DNA of 8,786 nt from Spirochaetia bacterium (GCA_021736505.1 JAIPFU010000068.1:1-8786), one strand, 5' to 3'; positions 1 to 6,241 are shown, numbered from the stretch's first letter. Program-made: numbers and translations. The notes: generated by a model from the sequence alone, not told the origin.

Positions 1-45
1 CATCTGCTTAGCCTCCCTGTAGTTTTTATTCTACAAGGCAGCAGT

Positions 46-1248
46 ATGCTTTTTAATACCTATACTGTGATTTTTATTTTCCTCTCTACCCTGATTTTTA
101 TTTTCTCCTTTACTGTGAATTTAGTTTACCACTTCCAAGAAACTGCCTATTGGTATAGAGTGAGAGCTTTGTGTGGTCCTAACTTGCGCCCCACCGCTTA
201 CAGCGATGAGATGCAGGTGACAACATCTATGAATGAAGATCATATTCCGACAGTCTCTGCAGGTAGTCGTCACACCATGATCCTCAAGAGCGATGGCACC
301 CTGTGGGCGACGGGAATGAATGACCACGGCCAGCTGGGTGACGGGACGACCACGGACCGCTCGACTTCAGCGCAGTTCATGGAAAATGTCCAGGCAGTTT
401 CTGCGGGGTATGGGTACACCATGATCCTCAAGACCGACGGCACCCTGTGGGCGACGGGGTACAATTCGTTTGGCCAGTTGGGCTTGGGTGATGTCGATGA
501 CCGATCAACTCCGGTGCGGATGATGAGTAACGTCCAGGAAGTCTCTGCAGGTGGTTTCCACACCATGATCATTAAGGAAGACGGCACCCTGTGGGCGACG
601 GGGTACAATTCGTTTGGCCAGCTGGGCTTGGGTGATACCGAATCTGCGACAACCCCAGAGCAAGTCATGGAGAACGTCCAGTCAGTCTCTGCAGGATATT
701 TTCACACCATGATTATCAAGACCGACGGCACCCTTTGGGTTGTGGGGAACAATTCGGCTGGCCAGCTGGGCTTAGGCCATTTCTATACCCGATCAACTCC
801 GGTACAGATGATGAGTAACGTCCAGGCAGTTTCTGCGGGGTATGGGTACACCATGATCCTCAAGACCGACGGCACCCTGTGGGCGACGGGGTGGAACGAG
901 GAAGGCCAGTTGGGCTTGGGTGATGTCGATGACCGATCAACTCCGGTACGGATGATGAGTAACGTCCAGACAGTCTCTGCGGATCACGAGCATACCATGA
1001 TCATTACGGAAAACGGCACATTGTGGGCGACGGGGTTGAATGACCACGGCCAGCTGGGTGACGGGACGACCTGGAAACATTTCTCTCCAGCGAAGGTCAT
1101 GGAAAATGTCCAGGCAGTCTCTGCAGGTGGTTTCCACACCATGATCCTCAAGACCGACGGCACCCTGTGGGCGACGGGGTTGAATGACCACGGCCAGCTG
1201 GGTGACGGGACGACCAACAACCGTCAGACACCGGTGCAGATATTCTGA
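46..1248 (+). CDS. RCC1-repeat (seven-bladed beta-propeller) protein, 5' end possibly outside the window
   Basis: The 400-residue product contains seven consecutive RCC1-type repeats, from about residue 70 to the C-terminus. Each repeat has the pattern VSAG-x3-TMI-x4-GTLWATG-x3-x-GQLG. Seven blades are the number needed to close an RCC1 beta-propeller; the last blade is slightly short (43 instead of 48 residues). Residues 36-64 (ETAYWYRVRA to YSDEMQVTT) resemble the last two strands of a fibronectin type III domain. In front of that is a hydrophobic stretch (TVIFIFLSTLIFIFSF) that could be a signal or membrane segment, although it lacks the usual basic N-terminal residues. The frame is open from base 1, so the ATG at 46 (AAGG seven bases upstream) may be internal and the true start may lie outside the window. 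Bacterial RCC1 proteins are usually exported or surface proteins involved in protein contacts; the function here is unknown. The gene is visibly GC-richer than all that follows. Confidence 0.85.
   Translation: MLFNTYTVIFIFLSTLIFIFSFTVNLVYHFQETAYWYRVRALCGPNLRPTAYSDEMQVTTSMNEDHIPTVSAGSRHTMILKSDGTLWATGMNDHGQLGDGTTTDRSTSAQFMENVQAVSAGYGYTMILKTDGTLWATGYNSFGQLGLGDVDDRSTPVRMMSNVQEVSAGGFHTMIIKEDGTLWATGYNSFGQLGLGDTESATTPEQVMENVQSVSAGYFHTMIIKTDGTLWVVGNNSAGQLGLGHFYTRSTPVQMMSNVQAVSAGYGYTMILKTDGTLWATGWNEEGQLGLGDVDDRSTPVRMMSNVQTVSADHEHTMIITENGTLWATGLNDHGQLGDGTTWKHFSPAKVMENVQAVSAGGFHTMILKTDGTLWATGLNDHGQLGDGTTNNRQTPVQIF
68..115 (+). repeat. Imperfect 24-bp tandem duplication encoding the hydrophobic segment
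   Basis: The 13-mer TGATTTTTATTTT occurs at 68-80 and again at 92-104, 24 bp apart. In the reading frame of the RCC1 gene it yields two similar octapeptides, VIFIFLST and LIFIFSFT. The duplication therefore builds most of the hydrophobic stretch before the fibronectin-like remnant. Confidence 0.6.
253..1245 (+). repeat. Seven in-frame 144-bp tandem repeats encoding RCC1 blades
   Basis: Units begin at 253, 397, 541, 685, 829, 973 and 1117, exactly 144 bp (48 codons) apart, and the last is cut short by the stop codon. Similarity at DNA level is very high but patchy. Units 2 and 5 share about 60 identical bases at their start and another long identical block later, and differ mainly in a central segment (YNSF versus WNEE). 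Units 1, 6 and 7 share the NDHGQLGDGTT block, and units 3 and 7 share the GGFHTMI block. This is the mosaic expected from recombination or gene conversion between units. Confidence 0.95.
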
Positions 1249-1277
1249 CCAACTTGTTCTTACCGCAATGAGCAGGG

Positions 1278-1298
1278 AGTGATGCCTCTTGCTTCACT
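1278..1298. terminator. Weak hairpin between convergent genes
   Basis: AGTGA at 1278-1282 pairs with TCACT at 1294-1298, with two further G-C pairs after one mismatch. It sits 30 bp after the RCC1 stop codon, in the gap where the RCC1 and HNH genes converge. There is no convincing T tract, so a role as terminator is only suggested by position. Nothing else is recognisable in 1249-1452. Confidence 0.2.
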
Positions 1299-1452
1299 TA
1301 TACCCCACTCTCTTACTTATATTGATTGCCACAGAACTATGCGTACATTTCATAATGGAAGTTATTATAACCACCACTTGAATAACTGGTACCATAATAT
1401 CAGCTTTCTTATATTTAAATCCATCAAAACTACATCAAATAAAAATTACGTT

Positions 1453-2055
1453 TTAGGAATCGGAATTATTTTGCCATCCTTGGTAAGCTGCCATTTCAAT
1501 TATTGTTTTAATTGCTTCATCTTTGTTTAGTCTTACATTTTCTATAAATTCCAATAGTTCCTTATTATTTGAAGTCTCGAAATTATTTTTTGAATTACTA
1601 AACACAGCTCGAACATATTTATGGTAATCAAGGAGCTCTTTTAACTTATTTGTATAATAATTTCCGTTATTAAATGATTCAATGAATTTAAGTAAATCCT
1701 TATATTGATCAATTGTTGCTTTATTATATGAATCAGTTGATTCTAGAATAAATCTTGATCTACTTAGAAGAGGTTCAAAGTTTTGCGAAAAAACAACTCT
1801 ATTTCTATATTTTCGAAAAAGAAATAATTTGTATTCTGAAAATTGTTTATTAGGGTTATGAGCATAATTACTATGGCAATTTGGACACAATGGAATTAAA
1901 TTGTTTTCATCATTGTTATTAGGGTTTTCATCTATATGGTGTAGCTCGGGGGATGATTTTTTACAAATAGCGCATTGATTGCTAAACTCTTTTAATACTT
2001 TTTCTTTTATTTTTTTAGGAATGTTTATTCTGTATTTCTTGTTATTTTCTGGCAT
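1453..2055 (-). CDS. HNH endonuclease
   Basis: The 200-residue protein has a clear HNH nuclease core in its first third. C28-x2-C31 and C57-x2-C60 form the structural zinc site. H39-H40 (ELHHID) supplies the general-base histidine, N51/N52 (DENNLIPLC) the middle asparagine, and H61 follows directly after the second cysteine pair (CPNCH). Such domains cut DNA with a single divalent metal ion. Residues 75-200 are charged and helix-rich with no motif I recognise; they may bind the target or a partner. The start is supported by GAGGT eight bases upstream of the ATG. It is the last gene of the minus-strand run behind the Rad50-like ATPase and the 136-residue protein, 160 bp after the latter. HNH nucleases accompany ATPases in defence systems such as Septu (PtuB), but a lone homing-type or restriction nuclease is also possible. 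Confidence 0.9.
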   Translation of the reverse strand: MPENNKKYRINIPKKIKEKVLKEFSNQCAICKKSSPELHHIDENPNNNDENNLIPLCPNCHSNYAHNPNKQFSEYKLFLFRKYRNRVVFSQNFEPLLSRSRFILESTDSYNKATIDQYKDLLKFIESFNNGNYYTNKLKELLDYHKYVRAVFSNSKNNFETSNNKELLEFIENVRLNKDEAIKTIIEMAAYQGWQNNSDS

Positions 2056-2126
2056 TTTACATTACCTCATATTGTACTAATATTCTTCCGTTTATTGCCA
2101 ATGAACTGGAATTTTCATCTTAACTG

Positions 2127-2166
2127 ATCATGTATTTTATAAGCAAGCTTTTAAAACTTGCATGAT
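2127..2166. repeat. Nested inverted repeat upstream of the HNH gene
   Basis: An outer arm ATCATG (2127-2132) pairs with CATGAT (2161-2166), and inside it GCAAG (2143-2147) pairs with CTTGC (2157-2161); the two right arms share base 2161. It lies in the 160-bp gap between the 136-residue gene and the HNH gene. It could be an operator or an RNA hairpin that lowers readthrough into the nuclease gene. No rho-independent T tract follows on the minus strand, so a plain terminator is less likely. Confidence 0.4.
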
Positions 2167-2215
2167 ACTAGGGAAGATCAACACAATATAAAATGTTGAC
2201 GCTTATAAGATTTTT

Positions 2216-2626
2216 TCATTCTTTATAATATTTTGAAGGTACCCATTTTGACTTATCATCATTAAGATTATAAAAAGAAAACAATGCTTGTGCAGCTCCA
2301 CTCAACGCTTCTTCCACGGAATGAAGAGGTATTCCTTCCTTTCCAGAATGATATTCAAAAGCCTGATTTTTCCCATGGTAATGATGACTTAATTTATATG
2401 AATAACCTTTTGGGGAAATACGAACCGTGACCACTTTCTCAGATTGATCATTCTTTGTTTTATCTATTATATACAAATCATATAGAAGAATAGATGCAGA
2501 TTTTGGATGTTTTCTATGCTTTGCCTTGATTATAACTGAACACTCTAAAGATTGAGCACGATTCTGAAGTGCCAACTGTTTATAACACTCCTTTTCAAGT
2601 ATGCCTTCGTAAAAATATGGTTTCAT
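2216..2626 (-). CDS. Uncharacterised 136-residue protein in the ATPase/HNH cluster
   Basis: I do not recognise the family. The protein is hydrophilic, with no signal peptide, no membrane segment and no cysteine motif. It begins with a probable helix (residues 8-22) and has a central strand-rich part (SVIIKAKHRK, ASILLYDLYII, KVVTVRIS, GYSYKLSHHYHG). It ends with a helix (VEEALSGAAQALFSFYNL) and a basic, aromatic tail. The start is well supported: GGGAGGA sits three bases before the ATG on the minus strand. It lies 119 bp downstream of the Rad50-like ATPase and 160 bp upstream of the HNH gene, on the same strand as both, so it may be an accessory, sensor or inhibitor subunit of the same system; that is inference from position only. 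Confidence 0.8.
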   Translation of the reverse strand: MKPYFYEGILEKECYKQLALQNRAQSLECSVIIKAKHRKHPKSASILLYDLYIIDKTKNDQSEKVVTVRISPKGYSYKLSHHYHGKNQAFEYHSGKEGIPLHSVEEALSGAAQALFSFYNLNDDKSKWVPSKYYKE

Positions 2627-2641
2627 AAGTCCTCCCTGTTA

Positions 2642-2659
2642 TTCGAACCTGAACTCGAA
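2642..2659. promoter_or_regulatory. TTCGA/TCGAA inverted repeat in front of the 136-residue gene
   Basis: TTCGA (2642-2646) and TCGAA (2655-2659) form an inverted repeat with an 8-bp centre, about 15 bp upstream of the start codon at 2626. The same core, TTATTCGAA (2639-2647), recurs as part of a 12-bp palindrome upstream of the ATPase gene (5544-5555). A repressor site shared by the two transcription units is possible. Confidence 0.3.
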
Positions 2660-2715
2660 ATGCATGAAACTCCGGACACCAATATCTAATTAGAAATAAT
2701 GAATTGTGTAAAAGA

Positions 2716-2745
2716 ATTATAATGTCTATAATCTCTTACAAGACA
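2716..2745 (-). promoter_or_regulatory. Possible sigma-70 promoter for the 136-residue and HNH genes
   Basis: On the minus strand a perfect TATAAT (2716-2721) lies 18 bp after a poor -35 match TGTCTT (2740-2745), just past the ATPase stop codon and about 90 bp before the next start codon. The perfect -10 is expected by chance fairly often in such AT-rich DNA, so support is weak. Confidence 0.3.
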
Positions 2746-5370
2746 TTATTCCAGAGCCTTATCAAGCTGTTCCAATGCTACTACAATTTTATTGACCGTC
2801 TGGCGTTCAAATTCTGCACGATCTGATTCTTCGTGAGTTCCTTTATTTAAATATCTCCATTCTCTTGAATCACCGCTTACTCCGAGTAGTATTTCTATTG
2901 GCGTTAATACAACGGATTTATTTTGATCTGAAAAACTCGTTTTGGCGATTTTGCATTTCAACTGTTCTGTTAGATTCCGAAGTTCAATTGGAGCATTTGC
3001 AGAACGCAGTTTAATACTAAGATTTCCGTCACCAAATCTATTAACGTATCTCCAAACCTTTCCTTTTGTGAAAGATTCAAGAGCCTTTCTAGATTTGTCT
3101 AAAGCATCTCGGATCTCGTTTTTATCATAGTGAGTTCGAGCAGCAATAACATAATTACGTGGGGAGCAATCTTGATTAATAGAGATGTGGAAGTCACTAA
3201 TCTTTGGTAAAAAAGAAACCATTTTGGATAATCGTGACTTTTCTGCTGATAAAAGGTTTTGAATATCTTTAAAGAATTCTTCGCCGTTACATGTCAAAAT
3301 AATTTGTTTCTCTTCAAAGTATGTATCTTCAAAAATAGTTCTTCGTATTGATGCGCGGTGATCATCATCAATAGCATTTACTGGGTCATCAAAAATGAGG
3401 AAAGGACAGTTTTCCTTAATGTTTTTTGCTGTCAGTACCGCTAGGCCAATGCATCGAATATGACCTTCACTTAAAATGTGCAGGGCATCGAAAAAAATAT
3501 TCGGCTCATCACTATAAGAGATTTCCAGTCGCTGATTTTGCTGCAACGGCAGTCGGACTGCTGCGAGTTGTTCATGGTTTGCATCATTTCTATTGAAAGC
3601 ATTATAAAGTATTACAACGAGCTCTCCCAAATCTGTGACCAATTGTGCTGGAAGACCATTTTTATAGTCATTCAGTTTTTGAACAAAATTGGCGTAGGCA
3701 CCAGCTATGGTTTTATTCCGGGTAACAATATTTTTTTCTTTTTCAACACCTTCAATGAGTTGGGCATTTTCCGTGTTAAACTTTCTGATTGCTTCCTTAG
3801 CCGCTTCAATTGCGTTATTAACAGATTCTCTTCGTGTTTGCAATTTAACTATTTTCTCAGCAAATTCACGATATTTTATTAGTTTATCTTGTTTTTCACT
3901 ACGTTCCTCTATTGTTTTATCGTTTTTTTTATCGATTTTTTCAAGCTGCTTGATTTGAGACTCTACTTGTTGCCATGGGGTTAATTCATCATCTGTTTGT
4001 TGATGAAGAGAATGCCACCAGTCAATTGTATGGGTATTATCTGCAGCCAGTTGGTACGCTTTAATTGGATTGTTGTCAGTGAAATATGAACAGCAAATGT
4101 CGATAATCTGCGAAAGCTTTGTCAGTGAATTGCTGATTTGTTTATTCAATTTACCAGTAGCCTCTTGCAATGCACTCAAATATTGCAACTTTTTTAATTC
4201 AGCTTCAGCGTGTTTGAAGGGATTTACTGAGACTTGAGAAATTGGTGTATGACAGGCAGGACATTTCTCTGGGCTATTTTCCTTAACTTTAATGACAACT
4301 TCATAAAGCTGTTTAAATGAAACCTGTTGACTGGCTTCCGCCAATTTCTGCTGTTTGATGTTTAGTTCTTGAATATTTGAATTAATAGATTTCTGCAGAA
4401 TCTGCAAATCAGAAAGAGTTTGATTACTTTTCGTGCCTACTGGTTTTTGCAGTTCATTTTCCAGTTGATTGATTAAGCCATTTTTTTCTTTAGTTCCATT
4501 CAACTCCTGGACCATTTGTGAGAAGTCACAGTCAGTCTTGAATTCTTTAGCCAACACATTTTCATCTTGATTCAGTTTTTGCAGTTCTAAGGGGATTGAA
4601 TTTTTTAATTGCTGTTGGTAGCCAGCTAGCGCCTGTTTTTTCTGATTTAATTCTTCTGCTTTAGAACCTTTAAGATCAATATACCTTTCGTCCATAGTTT
4701 CTGTGAAATTGCGGACAAATTCAGTAAAAGCATCAAGGCCGAAAAGACTGGAGATCAATTCGGTTTGTTTAGCGGGGGTTTGCGCTGCAATACGAGAAAA
4801 ACTATCGATACGGGTTTTTTCTACAAAGCAAAAACGATAAAAAGCTTCATCTGCAGAAACTGAAATATCATTACCTTCGTTGTCAACTCCAGTAAGAATT
4901 GGTGTGATAAAGCTATTAATATGAGCATTTTTCAAGTAATCATCTTGATTACGAAATCGTTTGCTCTCTGCTTCAGCAACATAACCTAATAAACTGTATT
5001 CCAGAGCTTCGAAAAAACTTGATTTCCCTGTGCCATTTGGTCCATAACAAAGAACCAAGTGACTTGCAAGATCGAAAACTTCTTGTTTAAGAAAACCACG
5101 GAATGGACCAACTGTGAGGCTTTTTAGTTGAATATCCTGAACGTTTTGTTCAATTGTTCGCTCTTGAATGGGCTGAATATCTGAGCTGATTGAATCCCAA
5201 TTGGATTGGGCGAGTTGCACCAACTTTTTAACACGTTGCCCTTGAGAAGTTGAAAGGGGAATCAATGTATCCAAATGCAACAGCACAAGATTGGCCATTT
5301 TTCTGACATCTTTTGGAATTTCATCTTTGCTGAGTGTTTGTAAAAAACGATGATATTCTGCATGAACCAT
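2746..5370 (-). CDS. Rad50-like AAA/ABC ATPase with zinc hook and C-terminal HEPN-like domain, probable defence protein
   Basis: This 874-residue SMC/Rad50-type ATPase has Walker A GPNGTGKS at 110-117, signature LSEGH at 633-637, and Walker B FLIFDD at 657-662. Between the ATP-binding halves runs a glutamine- and lysine-rich coiled coil interrupted by CPAC (C370, C373), the two-cysteine hook that dimerises Rad50-type proteins through zinc. An N-terminal helical extension of about 80 residues precedes the ATPase. After Walker B, from about residue 710, comes a separate helical domain. It contains NEIRDALDKSRKALESF and near the end RYLNKGTH (R839-x6-H846), which fits the R-x4-6-H active-site pattern of HEPN ribonucleases. 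The start has a strong GGAGGG eight bases upstream. Anticodon nuclease RloC also combines a hooked ATPase with a C-terminal RNase, but I cannot show homology of that domain. The neighbouring HNH nuclease and small gene suggest an anti-phage operon (inference). A pure repair ATPase is the main alternative. Confidence 0.85.
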   Translation of the reverse strand: MVHAEYHRFLQTLSKDEIPKDVRKMANLVLLHLDTLIPLSTSQGQRVKKLVQLAQSNWDSISSDIQPIQERTIEQNVQDIQLKSLTVGPFRGFLKQEVFDLASHLVLCYGPNGTGKSSFFEALEYSLLGYVAEAESKRFRNQDDYLKNAHINSFITPILTGVDNEGNDISVSADEAFYRFCFVEKTRIDSFSRIAAQTPAKQTELISSLFGLDAFTEFVRNFTETMDERYIDLKGSKAEELNQKKQALAGYQQQLKNSIPLELQKLNQDENVLAKEFKTDCDFSQMVQELNGTKEKNGLINQLENELQKPVGTKSNQTLSDLQILQKSINSNIQELNIKQQKLAEASQQVSFKQLYEVVIKVKENSPEKCPACHTPISQVSVNPFKHAEAELKKLQYLSALQEATGKLNKQISNSLTKLSQIIDICCSYFTDNNPIKAYQLAADNTHTIDWWHSLHQQTDDELTPWQQVESQIKQLEKIDKKNDKTIEERSEKQDKLIKYREFAEKIVKLQTRRESVNNAIEAAKEAIRKFNTENAQLIEGVEKEKNIVTRNKTIAGAYANFVQKLNDYKNGLPAQLVTDLGELVVILYNAFNRNDANHEQLAAVRLPLQQNQRLEISYSDEPNIFFDALHILSEGHIRCIGLAVLTAKNIKENCPFLIFDDPVNAIDDDHRASIRRTIFEDTYFEEKQIILTCNGEEFFKDIQNLLSAEKSRLSKMVSFLPKISDFHISINQDCSPRNYVIAARTHYDKNEIRDALDKSRKALESFTKGKVWRYVNRFGDGNLSIKLRSANAPIELRNLTEQLKCKIAKTSFSDQNKSVVLTPIEILLGVSGDSREWRYLNKGTHEESDRAEFERQTVNKIVVALEQLDKALE

Positions 5371-5375
5371 TAGTT

Positions 5376-5495
5376 TTACCCTCCACTGAGTGAAACCATT
5401 TCAGCGTAAGCTTCGAATACAAAACATCCTCTTAACCTAACAGGGAGACTAAGTTCCTTGGGGCGCGGGGATTTTAAGATATTCCACTTTTCCAT
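5376..5495 (-). CDS. Possible 39-residue small protein or leader peptide coupled to the ATPase
   Basis: A short frame begins MEKWNILKSPRPKEL and ends AEMVSLSGG. Its codons GGA GGG TAA form the Shine-Dalgarno sequence of the ATPase gene, so its stop lies five bases before the ATPase ATG, an arrangement typical of translational coupling. AGGTGA stands ten bases upstream of its ATG. The frame stays open for twelve more codons upstream, to a TAG. I recognise no family. It may be a real small gene, a regulatory leader, the C-terminal stub of a deleted gene, or chance. Confidence 0.35.
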   Translation of the reverse strand: MEKWNILKSPRPKELSLPVRLRGCFVFEAYAEMVSLSGG

Positions 5496-5543
5496 TCTAT
5501 CATATTCACCTATATCTTGGTGGGGTTTTGCCTATAACTTCAT

Positions 5544-5555
5544 TTATTCGAATAA
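5544..5555. promoter_or_regulatory. 12-bp perfect palindrome TTATTCGAATAA upstream of the ATPase operon
   Basis: The palindrome lies in the 303-bp gap between the secreted-protein gene and the ATPase, about 175 bp before the ATPase start. Its half TTATTCGAA also occurs before the 136-residue gene (2639-2647), and TTCGAA occurs again at 5412-5417. It could be an operator. I found no convincing -35/-10 pair in this gap. Confidence 0.3.
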
Positions 5556-5574
5556 TGCTCATCTATCTAAATGC

Positions 5575-5670
5575 TTATAAAATATGTTCTGCAGTTTTTT
5601 CTAGATGCAAGCTATAAAATCGTTTACCCCTATCTCCTACAGAGGTTGATAGACTTAACGAATTATCCAT
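5575..5670 (-). CDS. Very short ORF (31 residues) downstream of the secreted-protein gene
   Basis: A frame MDNSLSLSTSVGDRGKR... of 31 residues begins three bases after the stop codon of the secreted-protein gene and ends TAEHIL. It has no similarity I recognise, and no clear Shine-Dalgarno sequence other than what lies within the end of the upstream gene. It is listed because it fills part of the 303-bp gap before the ATPase operon. Chance is the likelier explanation. Confidence 0.15.
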   Translation of the reverse strand: MDNSLSLSTSVGDRGKRFYSLHLEKTAEHIL

Positions 5671-5673
5671 ATA

Positions 5674-6180
5674 TCAATCGCTAGAATAAGCATACCCAAT
5701 TTTTAAGCCAAATTTAAATTGTAGTTCTTCATCTATAGTAGTATAGGTGTATCCCATGTATGCTCCCCAAGCAACAGTCTCATGTATGCTCTGGAATCCA
5801 AATTCAAGCATCGTGGAAAAGCCCCATTTGCTATTTGTTCCGTCACCAATCCAACAAATTCCAGGGAAAATACCAATATATATACCATCTAAGTATTTGC
5901 CAGTAAGATTGTATTGGGGGCCATAATTCAGACCACTGAAAGTGTATCTATCTATAAAGCCAGTTTCCATAATTGATGTTAAAGCAAATTTCTCTGTATA
6001 AGATTGTTGATTTTCCCCAATTAAGTCAAAGCCACCAAGAAATCCCATCATAACCGTAGCAAGGGGTCTATTCATCCATGCTCTATCATTTATTAAATTT
6101 TCATTGTTTTCTTGGGGTTCGGAACTAAAGGCAGGAAAACTTACTAAGAGAACTACAAAAATCAAAATAATTTTATTCAT
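5674..6180 (-). CDS. Secreted protein with signal peptide, possibly an outer-membrane beta-barrel
   Basis: The 168-residue protein starts with a standard signal peptide (MNKIILIFVVLLVSFPAFSS), with cleavage likely around AFS-SE. I chose the ATG at 6180, not the one at 6192. GGTGA stands five bases before the former, while the latter has AAGG only two bases away. The mature part is rich in Gly, Tyr, Phe and Thr with alternating polar and hydrophobic residues (YTFSGLNYGPQYNL, WGAYMGYTYTTI, FKFGLKIGYAYSSD), as in membrane beta-strands. However, the final residue is Asp, not the aromatic residue common at barrel ends, and the protein is short. I recognise no named family. It has its own likely promoter (6213-6241). 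It is the nearest gene upstream of the ATPase operon, 303 bp away, so a functional link is doubtful. Confidence 0.8.
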   Translation of the reverse strand: MNKIILIFVVLLVSFPAFSSEPQENNENLINDRAWMNRPLATVMMGFLGGFDLIGENQQSYTEKFALTSIMETGFIDRYTFSGLNYGPQYNLTGKYLDGIYIGIFPGICWIGDGTNSKWGFSTMLEFGFQSIHETVAWGAYMGYTYTTIDEELQFKFGLKIGYAYSSD

Positions 6181-6212
6181 AATAATCACCATTACCTTTT
6201 TACTCTAATATT

Positions 6213-6241
6213 ATTGTATGATACACTCTATGATACCACAA
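6213..6241 (-). promoter_or_regulatory. Sigma-70-like promoter with a direct-repeat operator candidate, for the secreted-protein gene
   Basis: On the minus strand TTGTGG (6236-6241) and TACAAT (6213-6218) are 17 bp apart, about 30 bp upstream of the start codon at 6180. The spacer region carries two copies of TATGATAC (read on the plus strand, 6217-6224 and 6229-6236), 12 bp apart and overlapping the promoter elements. That is close to one helical turn and could be a repressor site. Confidence 0.5.

Noticed and set aside
121..1220. Several minus-strand open frames opposite the RCC1 gene (121-327, 270-668, 937-1191, 984-1220)
   Set aside because: They are repetitive mirror frames created by the 144-bp repeats and the GC-rich sense codons, with no ribosome sites or domains.
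253..1245. Regular repeats considered as a CRISPR array or a diversity-generating retroelement target
   Set aside because: The units are adjacent coding repeats of 144 bp without spacers. The variation is not adenine-specific, and no reverse transcriptase or template repeat is present in the window.
1279..1530. Plus-strand open frame of 83 codons overlapping the HNH gene end
   Set aside because: No Shine-Dalgarno sequence, low-complexity composition, and it overlaps a clear HNH gene on the other strand.
2116..2215. Possible retron or other structured non-coding RNA in the gap before the HNH gene
   Set aside because: No reverse transcriptase is present, and the fold is only a simple nested palindrome without the inverted a1/a2 arms and msr/msd layout.
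2636..2660. GGTTCGAAT on the minus strand, resembling a tRNA T-loop
   Set aside because: The flanking bases cannot form a T-stem, and no acceptor, D or anticodon arms can be drawn.
2942..3958. Plus-strand open frames inside the ATPase gene (2942-3130, 3478-3882, 3707-3958)
   Set aside because: They are antisense shadows of a gene with clear Walker, signature and hook motifs, and show low-complexity F/S/L-rich translation.
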